Source of the DNA: Verrucomicrobiota bacterium
GTDB taxonomy: Bacteria > Verrucomicrobiota > Verrucomicrobiia > Opitutales > Intestinicryptomonadaceae
Assembly: GCA_023450935.1 (NCBI GenBank)
Contig: JAEXGH010000030.1
Coordinates: 1-63,420 of the forward strand
Length of the DNA: 63,420 nt
Direction: 5' to 3'
In this document: positions 1 to 8,285 of the stretch, in pieces
Numbering within the stretch: the stretch's first letter is position 1
Layout of the letters: each line of letters opens with the position of its first letter
Made by a program: the position numbers and the translations under genes
The notes under the pieces: model-generated
The model's database searches: none
What the model was told of the DNA's origin: nothing
The model's input: the letters and a program-made list of their open reading frames with translations, nothing else

Positions 1-6
1 GCAAAC

Positions 7-32
7 AAAAAAGACGCGGAGAAATCCGCGCC
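7..32 (-). terminator. Rho-independent terminator of the sugar operon
   Basis: Read on the minus strand, an 8-bp GC-rich stem (GGCGCGGA with TCCGCGTC, one G-T pair, loop TTTC) is followed by six T. It lies 25 bases beyond the stop of the DUF4432 gene and would end the cupin-transporter-epimerase operon. Confidence 0.8.
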
Positions 33-56
33 GTCTGTTTTGCCAGCTTGTATAAA

Positions 57-1088
57 TTAAATTTCGAAAGCCTCGAAACAGAGACTGTATTTCGCCGATT
101 CTTCCGGCGCGAGCATTTTGAGCTTCCCCTCCGCTTCGGCTTTTGCCTGACCTATCGGCGGGTTCGTGGCGGGCTCGAGCGCGCAAACGTATTCGCCCGC
201 GCCCCAGTGCTGCCAGTTGATTAGGTGGGGCAATGCTTTCTTGGGAAACGAAATTTTCAATCCTTTCCCGATTTTTGCGTTCGTTGCCCGACAGCTGCAA
301 ATTCCGTCCACGTCGGGAATGGGGTCGATGAAAGCGACCGACTCCTTCGCGCCCGCGTGTTCGGCAAGCGGCGCACGGCAGACGGAGAAATCGCGCCCTC
401 CGCCCATAATCGGGTCGTTCGGATTTGCGGGCGTGGCCGTTCCGCGCCACTGCAGTTCAGTGCCTTCGTCTATTAGCGGATAACCGAGATTGCAGTGGTA
501 TAAAACCATATTGGGCGCGGGCGTGTTGCCCACGTTCGTTACCACGTCTTCGACTTCAATCCTGCGTGAAAGCAGGTGTGTGGTAATTCTGCGGCGCAAA
601 AGCAGGTGCGCCCCGAAGACTGTCGATTGCAGCACTTCGCCTTCGAGCGCAATCTCGAAGCCGTTTTCGCGGTTCGGTTTTACAATGCGCACTACCTGCG
701 CGGGAATGTTCGAAATGTCGTCGTGCAGGCAAAATCCGCCGCGCGCGTTAGTTTCGGGCGGGCCCACATGCGCAAGTCCGCAGGTTGTCAAAAGTCCGCC
801 GCCAAAGCGCGCAAGCCAGTTCATTCCGCGGCACGTCTCGGGGGCGACAATCCCGCGCTTTGAAATCCACGCAAAGTTGGTCTCAAGCAGCGATGCCTCG
901 GCAATGTCCATAGCCCTGTCTATTGCAACCTTAAAGCGCAGCCCGCCGCCCGTGTTGAAATACGCAACGCGCACTCCCCGCGCCGCGCCGTTGTCCAAAA
1001 CGGCAGTCTCCACGCCGCCTATTTGCGCGGTATTCGTAATTTTCGGCAGGTCGGAGATAAGTTGTTGAATGCAGTTTTTTCCGCTCAT
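57..1088 (-). CDS. DUF4432 family, aldose 1-epimerase-like protein
   Basis: 343 residues with the overall look of the galactose-mutarotase fold family DUF4432. The family has a beta-sandwich sugar-binding fold and is often found in sugar catabolic operons as a mutarotase or epimerase; the exact substrate is not known here. A His-rich stretch (LYHCNLGYPL, about residue 195) and HLINWQHWGAGEY near residue 290 resemble mutarotase-type active-site segments. It is the last gene of a minus-strand operon: its ATG overlaps the transporter stop by 4 bases (ATGA) and a terminator follows. Function beyond sugar epimerase-like is inference. Confidence 0.8.
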   Translation of the reverse strand: MSGKNCIQQLISDLPKITNTAQIGGVETAVLDNGAARGVRVAYFNTGGGLRFKVAIDRAMDIAEASLLETNFAWISKRGIVAPETCRGMNWLARFGGGLLTTCGLAHVGPPETNARGGFCLHDDISNIPAQVVRIVKPNRENGFEIALEGEVLQSTVFGAHLLLRRRITTHLLSRRIEVEDVVTNVGNTPAPNMVLYHCNLGYPLIDEGTELQWRGTATPANPNDPIMGGGRDFSVCRAPLAEHAGAKESVAFIDPIPDVDGICSCRATNAKIGKGLKISFPKKALPHLINWQHWGAGEYVCALEPATNPPIGQAKAEAEGKLKMLAPEESAKYSLCFEAFEI

Positions 1089-2482
1089 TTTTTCAGAATT
1101 ATTTTTTCGATTTCCTCGAGCGACTTACCCTTTGTCTCGGGAAGCTTCGCCGCCAAGAATACGAATCCGCCCGCGCAAATCGCCGCGTAGAGCCAGAAAT
1201 TCAGCGTCCAACCGAGCGACTCCTTGATTGCAGGGAACGTGTATGTGAGCAGGAAGTTCGCAATCCACAAAGCGACAACCGCCAAACTCATTGCCGCGCC
1301 GCGTATTCTGTTCGGGAAAATCTCCGAGAGAATCACCCACACTACGGGCGCGAGTGTAAGCGAATACATTGCAACGCTCAGTAGCGTCAGAAGCACTATG
1401 GCAATGCCCTTTACCCCATAGGCGAATAAAATTCCCTCGACAATGTAGATTGTCGCAAGCGACCCAAGCCCCAGCAGCATCAGAAACTTTCTGCCGATTT
1501 TGTCCACAAGCGCGATTGTTATGAGCACCGACACCACCATAATCGAACCAATCACCACAATCTGCAACATCAATGCCTTCAGATCGTATCCTGCCGCTTC
1601 GAAGATGTCGGCTGCGTAGTAGAAAACTACGTTCATTCCGCACCACTGCTGAAGCACTGCCACGAAAATTCCCAGTCCCAAAATCTTCAACATTCCGCCC
1701 GTCAACAGCTCCGAAAACGACCCCGACGACATTTTCATCTCCTCGGCGACGCTTTCGCGTATGCAGGCGCACTCGCGCGCGGCGTATTCTTTGCCGCCCA
1801 TTCTTTCCAGAACGGGCAGGGCGTCGGCTTCGCGTCCGTTCTTTACCAGCCATCGGATGCTTTCTGGCATAAAAATCATCAGGGCGAAAAATATTGCCGA
1901 CGGCACAATTTGTGCGCCGAACATATACCTCCAGCCGTATTGCCCGTTCCAGCTTTCGCGAATCATCTCGGCGGTCGCGTTCGCGTCGAGCGAAGTGTCG
2001 AGCAGCGAAATCCTCCAGTTGACGATTTGCGCCGCCAGAATCCCGAACATCGCCATAAGCTGATTGACGGAAACGAGCTTTCCTCGCATGTCGGGCGGAG
2101 ACATTTCCGCGATATACATCGGCGAGAGATTCAGGGCAATTCCTATCGCGAATCCGCCCGCAATCCTGAACAGGTTATACTGCCAGAACTCCGCGCTAAA
2201 GGCAGTGCCCAGTGCCGACACGGCAAACAGAAAGCCCGAGAAAATCAGCAGGCGGCGTCTGCCGTATTTGTCGGCGGTAAGGAAGCAGAAAACCGCCCCG
2301 AAAATGCACCCTACAAGCGCGGAGCTTGTGCCCCAGCCTTTCATGTGCGGAGATGTCAGGCCGAAATACGGCTCGTAAAAGGGCTTTGCCCCACCGACTA
2401 CAACCCAGTCGTAGCCGAAGAGGAATCCACCCATTGCCGCCACCAAACAAACCAGCAAAAGAAACGGTTTTTTGCTTTCCAT
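1085..2482 (-). CDS. MFS sugar porter (sugar:H+ symporter type)
   Basis: 465 residues with about twelve hydrophobic segments, an inner-membrane sugar transporter of the major facilitator superfamily. Sugar-porter hallmarks are visible: GFLFGYDW near residue 19, the DKYGRRR loop after helix 2, the RIAGGFAIG motif near residue 106, PESIRW before the central loop, DKIGRK in the second half and PETKGKSLEEIE at the end. The usual GYD-T-x-V-I-S-G-A segment reads GYDWVVVGGA, which could shift substrate choice. It starts 12 bases after the cupin gene and overlaps the DUF4432 gene, so it probably imports the sugar that those enzymes handle. The substrate is unknown. Confidence 0.9.
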   Translation of the reverse strand: MESKKPFLLLVCLVAAMGGFLFGYDWVVVGGAKPFYEPYFGLTSPHMKGWGTSSALVGCIFGAVFCFLTADKYGRRRLLIFSGFLFAVSALGTAFSAEFWQYNLFRIAGGFAIGIALNLSPMYIAEMSPPDMRGKLVSVNQLMAMFGILAAQIVNWRISLLDTSLDANATAEMIRESWNGQYGWRYMFGAQIVPSAIFFALMIFMPESIRWLVKNGREADALPVLERMGGKEYAARECACIRESVAEEMKMSSGSFSELLTGGMLKILGLGIFVAVLQQWCGMNVVFYYAADIFEAAGYDLKALMLQIVVIGSIMVVSVLITIALVDKIGRKFLMLLGLGSLATIYIVEGILFAYGVKGIAIVLLTLLSVAMYSLTLAPVVWVILSEIFPNRIRGAAMSLAVVALWIANFLLTYTFPAIKESLGWTLNFWLYAAICAGGFVFLAAKLPETKGKSLEEIEKIILKK

Positions 2483-2494
2483 ACACGCGTTCCG

Positions 2495-3733
2495 TTAGGC
2501 GTTTTTCGCGTTCCAATTGACCCATTCGGGGTTTTCGGGCCCGAAGTGCTTCAGCATTACAATCGGGTCGCTGTCCGATTCGTTCGTGATGAGCACGCCC
2601 TTTTTTGCGGCGTCTTCGGTAACGAAATATTCGTCGAACGTAAGCTCGTTGTATCTGATAAGCGCGGGTGTTTCTATTTTCCACGAGCCCATTTTGCCGT
2701 GCCCCTGCATCATAATCATTCCATAGGCGGCTTCGTCCTTAATCAGAACGCTCTGCTTGGGGAACACTGTCAACTCCTTCGCGCTGAACGCGGGCGATTT
2801 GTAGACAATCCAGTTTTCCGAATAGCCTTTCATTTCGGAGGCGTCGCGCACGGGGCGGGGGCGCATAAAGCGGTTCTTGACGAATTCGGGATCTACGTTC
2901 AAGTCCCAGTCGATAACGTCCAAGAGGTGGTCGAAATCGCCGATTTTGTCGGCGGGCGTGTTTTTCCAGAGTAGGTCTTCCGAGATGATTGCGTCTCCCG
3001 TGAGCGACTGATACATTGCATACACGTCCGATGCCGTTTGCGGCTCATACGTGCACAAACTTCCCGGCGCGTGCAAAACACCAGGAGGAACGTCCCAGCC
3101 GGTTCCGGGCTCAAGCCTGTGCGCGTGCGCAAGGTTCGTTATTTTGTTGTCGCCTTTTGTGAAATTTTTAAGGCACTGCAAAACCTCCTCTTTCGTAGTG
3201 CCAGGATTCAGCCCGAAAAACGTGTAGGGAAAGTCGCCGCCGTGGTTGTTTACCTGCGGAGGGAAGTAGTAGGCTTCGGGCTTTCCGGCCTGTCCCGTAA
3301 GGCGCGCGTGCTGTTCGCGGTGGTGTATGTGGTGCGGAAGCGGGCCTTTGTTGTCGAAGAATTTCGAAAACATCGTCCAAGCGTGGAATTTGTCCCAGAG
3401 ACGCCGCCCGATGATTCGCTCCCCGAGCAGCTCCACGGCGTCCTTCAGCAGCACGAACTGCGCTTCGCCGCCGTCTTCTTGGTAGACAATCTTGCTCAAT
3501 CCCTCGTCTTTGCCGGTTTTCGGGCCGTTGTCGGCGGGCGTTGTTGAAGAGAACCAGCGTTCGTCTATGCCGCCGCGCTCTCCGCCCAGATAGTAATAGT
3601 CGTCGGGATGCAGTTTTATTCTGCGTCCGGGCACGCAGAACGCGCGCGGAACCCAGTTCGGTTTTAGCCTCAGTATGCCGCCGCCTTGCGCGAGGGCTTT
3701 TTCGAGTATTTCTATTTTTGTATCGTTTTTCAT
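2495..3733 (-). CDS. Cupin-fold protein resembling type I phosphomannose isomerase
   Basis: 412 residues from an ATG at 3733. A longer in-frame reading exists, but it would run through the promoter and operator and the upstream terminator, so I reject it. Two cupin-like halves are suggested by a metal-ligand-like cluster HIHHREQHARLTGQ near residue 140 with downstream KPEAYYF, and by WDVPPGVLHAPG near residue 220, a pattern like the zinc cupins of phosphomannose isomerases. First gene of the cupin-transporter-epimerase operon. I infer a sugar or sugar-phosphate isomerase; a different cupin enzyme is possible. Confidence 0.7.
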   Translation of the reverse strand: MKNDTKIEILEKALAQGGGILRLKPNWVPRAFCVPGRRIKLHPDDYYYLGGERGGIDERWFSSTTPADNGPKTGKDEGLSKIVYQEDGGEAQFVLLKDAVELLGERIIGRRLWDKFHAWTMFSKFFDNKGPLPHHIHHREQHARLTGQAGKPEAYYFPPQVNNHGGDFPYTFFGLNPGTTKEEVLQCLKNFTKGDNKITNLAHAHRLEPGTGWDVPPGVLHAPGSLCTYEPQTASDVYAMYQSLTGDAIISEDLLWKNTPADKIGDFDHLLDVIDWDLNVDPEFVKNRFMRPRPVRDASEMKGYSENWIVYKSPAFSAKELTVFPKQSVLIKDEAAYGMIMMQGHGKMGSWKIETPALIRYNELTFDEYFVTEDAAKKGVLITNESDSDPIVMLKHFGPENPEWVNWNAKNA

Positions 3734-3784
3734 AAAGAAGTTTTCGGTGTGCTTTTGTCCGCCCGCAATGCTTGGGCGAAAGGT

Positions 3785-3829
3785 TATGTTATCGTTAACA
3801 TATAATTTCCCGAACGCCCGCAAAGTCAA
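3785..3829 (-). promoter_or_regulatory. Sigma-70 promoter with LacI-family-type operator
   Basis: On the minus strand there is a -35 TTGACT (3829-3824), an 18-base spacer and a -10 TTATAT (3805-3800). Overlapping the -10 and running downstream is an 18-base near-perfect palindrome, TATGTTAACGATAACATA (3802-3785), with a central CG as in LacI/GalR-family operators. It sits 52 bases before the cupin start. The position suggests repression by blocking the promoter. No LacI-type regulator gene is in the window. Confidence 0.7.
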
Positions 3830-3857
3830 GATTTTTTCGCCCAAAAAAATAGGGCGC

Positions 3858-3883
3858 AAAAAAAGCCCCGATTTTTCGGGGCT
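3858..3883 (-). terminator. Rho-independent terminator after the GH2 gene
   Basis: Minus strand: AGCCCCGA, loop AAAA, TCGGGGCT, then a run of T (A at 3858-3863 on the plus strand). It lies 25 bases after the glycosidase stop, separating that gene from the downstream operon. Confidence 0.9.
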
Positions 3884-3907
3884 TTCTGTGCTGCGTTTTA
3901 TCCGCAA

Positions 3908-6802
3908 TTATTTTACAAACGACTTCGCAAATTCGGCGTCCGCCGAAACGCCAGCCTTGCTTTCAGCCAGCGTTTTAAGCGTCCACGCGTTTTCGGGAGA
4001 ATTGCGCACCGCCGCGTGCGAAAGCCCGCTTACAACAAGCGTTCCCTTTCCCACGTCCATTGCAAAAACCGAAGCGCAGTTTTTGAGCGACAGCATACTT
4101 GGGACTGCTTTGATAAACGTTGCGGGCTTGCTTTTTAATTCGTCTATGTAGTAGCGTCTGCTTTCCTTGAACAGCCCCGCCATTGATTCCACGCAGTAGT
4201 TTTCGGGAGCCACCGCCGTAAACGGCGAGTCTTTGTCAGCAAAGTTGCCGCTATAATTCGTGCCCTCTATGCCGCCCGCGCGCCACCACGCCGACTTGTA
4301 TAGCATTCTCTGCGAGGGAATCGGCAGATACTCGGGGCGAATCAGCACAACGGTTGCTCCGCGCTTGATTGCTTCAACGTGGTCTTTTTGCAATCTGCGC
4401 GCAAAAAGCACATCGCCTTTGCCGAGCGCGTCCGCCGACTTTACGACTTCCGCGCCCCAAAATTCTGGAAGCTCCACTGCAGCCTGCTCCGCTGCAAATA
4501 CCCTCTTTGTTGGCTTTGATTTTGACGGAAATACCGTCCACCTCCATTCGTTGTGGAACGTTTTTTCGCCCGATTTTGCCGAGACTTCGAGCGTGTATAT
4601 TTGCGGCGTTTTTGCGTCGGTTTTTATGTGCTTTTCAATTCCCGCAATTTCGGCGATTTTGCCTACAGTGCCCACTTCCACGGGTGCGCATTTCGCGGGT
4701 GCGAATTTTGCAAGCGTTTTGCCGCCGCGCTTTAGTTCCGCCGCTACTGGCGCGTCGAACGCATTCTGCGAAAAATTGGATACGAGGATTTCCGCCGAGA
4801 TTTTGTCGCCTTCCGCATACGAAAAGTTGATTCCGTTTTGCAGCAGGACTGTCTGCGCGTTGAAGTCGGCTATTGTCTGGGCGTCAAAGCCGCGCTTAAG
4901 CTCGAAGGCGTAATCGAAAATGCCGTCCGAACTTGTCCAGTAGTCTTGAATAAGCCACCAGTGGTATCCCGAAATGTGCGGATTTTTCCTGAGCGACTCC
5001 ACGTTGTGCTTGTGGCAGCGCAGGGCGAGCTTTTCGGTTGCCGTGGCCCACTCGTGCGCTTTTTGCGTGAGACCTTGTTCCTTCAGCTTTTTTTCGGCGT
5101 CCGTGAGCCAGAAAGGCTTGAAAACCGAGCCTTCGAAGAATTTTACAATGTCGGGGCGCGTGAACGTGCAGAAATTCGCCGTCTCGTGCGATATTATCGG
5201 CAGTTGAGGCGTTCCGAGCGATTTCGGATTTACGTATTTTTCTCCGAAGTCGGCAAAGTCCGCCCATTCGTTGTAGAGGGCGGAGACAAAGTCCATTGTG
5301 GGGCGGATATTCTGCGGCATTCCCTTCGCCCAGTCGCCGTCGGTATCGAGGAAGAATCTGTCGGGGTCTGTCTCGCGGACGATGTCTTCAAACTGTTTTA
5401 TTAGCGGGTTTTTCACGTCGAACGGCTGTTCTCCCATGAAAAGCTCGTTGCCGCCCACCCACGCAAAAATGCAGGTGTAGTTGCGGCAGTCTTTAACGAT
5501 GCTGCGCAAACGTTCTCGGTAGAAGTCGAACGACTTTTTCGCCGACGCTCCGTGCGGGGCGTTTTTGCGCCAGTATTCCGAATTGGGCATTTGCCACGGA
5601 TAGCCTATTGTAAATTCGGCGTTGGGCATAATACCGACTTCGTCGCAGGCTTCGAAGTATTCGGGCGGCATAATCGTGCTGTGCAGGCGGACGTGGTTGA
5701 AGCCGAGTGCCTTGATTTTCTTGAGCCGCTTAATATACATTTGCTTGTCGGCGGGCATGGAAAATTCTTTGACATAAATGTGGTCGTCGCCGTAGCCGGT
5801 CAAAAACAGCGGTTTGCCGTTGAGGTAGAATTGATACGGCTTGTGGCGCTTGCCGAGCTTGGCGAGCTTCGCGCCCGTCGTGATTTCGCGTATGCCCGCG
5901 CGCCACTTTACCGAGTGGATTTCGCCGCCGTCTTTGTCCAGAATCGACATCTTCAGATTGTAAAGATACGGGTTGTCGGGCGACCACAATTTCGCGTCGG
6001 CAACCTTTGCTTCAACGCGCTGGACTTCGTTTGTATTGTGGACTACAAGCTCGCTTTTCGACCCCACCAATTTCCCGCCGGCGTCGAAAACCTCAAGCTT
6101 AAGCGTTTGCGGCTTGTCGGATTTTTCGCTCGAAAACCACGACGAATTTTTCTTGCTTTTGTAGTATGGCGGACACACGCGCGCCTCGGCGATGAAGCTT
6201 GCCGGCGAAATGCGCGAGCGCACGTAGAAATCCGACAGGTGCGTTTCCGGCGGAACTTCAATATAGACGTGGCCGTAAAGTCCGCCCCAGGCTATGTTCA
6301 TATAGTCGTTGAGCTGCGCCGCCCCCAACATTGCGTCGAAGGACATTCTTTGGCGCGAATCAACCTCTATTTTTATTTTGTTGCGCGAGCCGAATTTTAA
6401 ATATTTTTCCACAAAAAGCCTGTGCGAGCCCGTAAGCCCTTTCGCCTCTCCGACGTATTCGCCGTTAATCCAGATTTTTGCGTAGCGCGAAACGCCCTCT
6501 AACACGAGCGTTGCATAGTATGTGTCGAAATCGTAGTCGGGCATGTCGAATTCGCGCTCGTATCGCCCAACGCCCACAAAGTTGAAATTCGTTTTGTCGG
6601 TAGGCTTGCCGTAGCCCTGCGCCTCCCACGCCGACGGAACTTTTATCTTGCCCGACTGCGAAACCGAACCGTCGCCTTCGATTGTCGCAAAATCCCATTG
6701 CCCGTCGAGCAACACTTTTTGTGTTTCAATTCCCGCCGCCAAATTACAGGCGCACGCTACCGCGCACGCCAAAAACAGTTTTTTTAAATATAGATACTTC
6801 AT
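3908..6802 (-). CDS. Glycoside hydrolase family 2 protein (beta-galactosidase/beta-glucuronidase type), secreted
   Basis: 964 residues from an ATG at 6802. This start gives a clear signal peptide (KK then LFLACAVACACNLAAG); the upstream extension is rejected. Domain order follows GH2: an N-terminal jelly-roll sugar-binding domain (about 25-200, with LDGQWDFA), an immunoglobulin-like domain, then a TIM barrel with GFNHVRLHS (about 390). The acid/base is E453 in GGNELF and the likely nucleophile is E540 in ISHETANF; an extra C-terminal domain follows to the end. It would release hexose or hexuronic acid from glycans in the periplasm or outside. Bond specificity cannot be read from sequence. Closed by its own terminator. 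Confidence 0.88.
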   Translation of the reverse strand: MKYLYLKKLFLACAVACACNLAAGIETQKVLLDGQWDFATIEGDGSVSQSGKIKVPSAWEAQGYGKPTDKTNFNFVGVGRYEREFDMPDYDFDTYYATLVLEGVSRYAKIWINGEYVGEAKGLTGSHRLFVEKYLKFGSRNKIKIEVDSRQRMSFDAMLGAAQLNDYMNIAWGGLYGHVYIEVPPETHLSDFYVRSRISPASFIAEARVCPPYYKSKKNSSWFSSEKSDKPQTLKLEVFDAGGKLVGSKSELVVHNTNEVQRVEAKVADAKLWSPDNPYLYNLKMSILDKDGGEIHSVKWRAGIREITTGAKLAKLGKRHKPYQFYLNGKPLFLTGYGDDHIYVKEFSMPADKQMYIKRLKKIKALGFNHVRLHSTIMPPEYFEACDEVGIMPNAEFTIGYPWQMPNSEYWRKNAPHGASAKKSFDFYRERLRSIVKDCRNYTCIFAWVGGNELFMGEQPFDVKNPLIKQFEDIVRETDPDRFFLDTDGDWAKGMPQNIRPTMDFVSALYNEWADFADFGEKYVNPKSLGTPQLPIISHETANFCTFTRPDIVKFFEGSVFKPFWLTDAEKKLKEQGLTQKAHEWATATEKLALRCHKHNVESLRKNPHISGYHWWLIQDYWTSSDGIFDYAFELKRGFDAQTIADFNAQTVLLQNGINFSYAEGDKISAEILVSNFSQNAFDAPVAAELKRGGKTLAKFAPAKCAPVEVGTVGKIAEIAGIEKHIKTDAKTPQIYTLEVSAKSGEKTFHNEWRWTVFPSKSKPTKRVFAAEQAAVELPEFWGAEVVKSADALGKGDVLFARRLQKDHVEAIKRGATVVLIRPEYLPIPSQRMLYKSAWWRAGGIEGTNYSGNFADKDSPFTAVAPENYCVESMAGLFKESRRYYIDELKSKPATFIKAVPSMLSLKNCASVFAMDVGKGTLVVSGLSHAAVRNSPENAWTLKTLAESKAGVSADAEFAKSFVK

Positions 6803-6872
6803 AGAAATATTCTTGGGATTTTTTGCGATTTCTTCAAGATTTTTTTGCAGCTTTTTTGTTTTCAAAAAAGGG

Positions 6873-6900
6873 TTGCCTTTCGCGGAAAAGTTGCGACAAT
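6873..6900 (+). promoter_or_regulatory. Probable promoter of the RNase D-like gene
   Basis: -35 TTGCCT (6873-6878), a 16-base spacer and -10 GACAAT (6895-6900). Transcription would start about 9 bases before the ATG at 6916, so the mRNA would be almost leaderless. The tRNA-Gln gene in this window has the same GACAAT -10. Unproven. Confidence 0.45.
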
Positions 6901-6915
6901 GCACCGAATAATCGA

Positions 6916-7716
6916 ATGGAAAGGAACTTCAAGTGTATTTATCCGCGCAGGGTTGACGCCGATTTGGTGGCGCAGCTGCCCATCGTGAAGTGCCCGCTGC
7001 CAATCGAACTTGTCGAAACGCCCGAGCAGCTTGAGCGCGCTCTTCCCGAAATCCTCGCCGAAAAGATTTTGGGCTTCGACACCGAAACGCGCCCGAGCTT
7101 TTCAAAGTCGCAGCATTTCGAAGTGGGTATTTTGCAGCTCGGCGGAGAGCGCAAAGTGTGGGTGATACGGCTCAATTCCCTCGGCGACTACGTTGCCGAC
7201 ATCTACAAAGTCCTCGAACGCCCCGATATTATAAAGGCTGGGCTCGCCGTGCAGGGCGACATTCGCTCGCTTTCCAAGCGTATGCAATTCAGGCCCGCGG
7301 GCTTTGTTGACGTATCGGATACAACCTACAAGATGGGTGTAATTAACACGGGAATGAAGAACCTTGCCGCGTTGTTTTTCGGCGAACGCGTTTCCAAAAG
7401 CGCGCAGATGTCGAACTGGGACGCCGAGGAACTCACGCAGAAGCAGGTTGACTACGCCGCCACCGACGCGTGGATTTCGCGCCGTCTGTATTTGGAGGTA
7501 AAGCGCGTTGCGGACGAAAATAATTTCGAGTTTGAGCCGGAACCCGAACCAGAACCCGAGCCTTTCAGCCTTGCAAAATATTTGAAAAGCATTTGCGGCG
7601 GTCTAAAAAAAAATCTGAACGCGATGCGCCGATTTATTAAAAAGCTTTTCCGCAAGAAGAGGAAGGGCAATAATAGGTCTCGCAGGAGGCGCGGTGGCAA
7701 ACGCAGACGCCGTTAA
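6916..7716 (+). CDS. RNase D-like 3'-5' exonuclease domain protein with acidic/basic tail
   Basis: 266 residues. The DEDDy exonuclease fold covers about 1-200: motif I GFDTETR (about 54), motif II GLAVQGDI (about 112) and motif III DYAATDAW (Y-x3-D, about 183). These carry the metal-binding acidic residues expected for 3'-5' RNA or DNA trimming. Unlike classical RNase D (about 370 residues with HRDC domains), the HRDC part is missing. In its place are an (EP)n run of five Glu-Pro pairs (about 208-218) and an Arg/Lys-rich tail ending in RRRRGGKRRRR. The start ATG lies just after a promoter; an upstream in-frame start would begin inside it. Single-gene unit followed by repeats. Confidence 0.85.
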   Translation: MERNFKCIYPRRVDADLVAQLPIVKCPLPIELVETPEQLERALPEILAEKILGFDTETRPSFSKSQHFEVGILQLGGERKVWVIRLNSLGDYVADIYKVLERPDIIKAGLAVQGDIRSLSKRMQFRPAGFVDVSDTTYKMGVINTGMKNLAALFFGERVSKSAQMSNWDAEELTQKQVDYAATDAWISRRLYLEVKRVADENNFEFEPEPEPEPEPFSLAKYLKSICGGLKKNLNAMRRFIKKLFRKKRKGNNRSRRRRGGKRRRR

Positions 7717-7740
7717 AAAGCGCGTTTTTTACTTTCCGAA

Positions 7741-8285
7741 AGCGGCTCAGGTCAAGGGGCTTCGCCCGAAAACTTTTCAGTTTAGAAAAATCAAGCCATT
7801 GGCGGAAGCCAATGCGAATACAAACAGAAAAGGCGTTTTTTACATGTTCGAAAGAGACGGCGATTGAACGTTGTTCAATACGCCTTTAACAAACATTTAA
7901 GAAACGCCGAATAACACAATGAGCGTTCTTTGAACGCTCAGGTCAAGGGGCTTCACCCGAAAACTTTTTCAACTTAGAACAATCAAGCCATTGGCGAAGC
8001 CAATGCGGATATAAACAGAAAAGGCGTTTTTTACATGTTTGTAAGTGGCGGCGATTGGGTAAATCCAATACGCCTTTAACAGTCATTTAAGAAACGCCGA
8101 ATAACACAGTGAGCGTTCTTTGAACGCTCAGGTCAAGGGGCTTCGCCCGAAAACTTTTTCAACTTAGAACAATCAAGCTATTGGCAAAGCCAATGCGGAT
8201 ATAAACAGAAAAGGCAGTGTGGTTAACACTGCCGTATCACACAGACCGCCGCTTTGCGGCGGAGGTCAAGGGGCTTCGCCCCTTG
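7741..8285. repeat. Tandem array of about 190-bp intergenic hairpin repeats (2 full copies and a partial)
   Basis: Between the exonuclease gene and ftsZ, no gene is visible. The sequence GCTCAGGTCAAGGGGCTTCG recurs at 7745, 7936 and 8126, so the period is 190-191 bases. Each unit carries GGGGCTTCGCCC, then CCATTGGC-x-GCCAATGCGG, ATAAACAGAAAAGGC, a hairpin and GAAACGCCGAATAACACA. The hairpin stem differs per copy: TTGAAC/GTTCAA, TTGGG/TCCAA and GGCAGTG/CACTGCC. The last unit ends in CAAGGGGC-TTC-GCCCCTTG directly at the ftsZ stop. Both arms change together, so pairing is kept. Confidence 0.85.
8209..8233 (-). terminator. Possible terminator of the dcw cluster
   Basis: Minus strand: GGCAGTG, a 7-base loop, CACTGCC, then TTTT. 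It lies 53 bases after the ftsZ stop and is formed by the variable hairpin of the third repeat unit. Confidence 0.45.

Noticed and set aside
3734..3907. N-terminal extension of the cupin protein
   Set aside because: It would translate the operator, promoter and the terminator of the upstream gene.
7741..8285. CRISPR array
   Set aside because: The repeat is 190 bases, not 25-40, and the variable parts are palindromes and not spacer-like; no cas genes are near.
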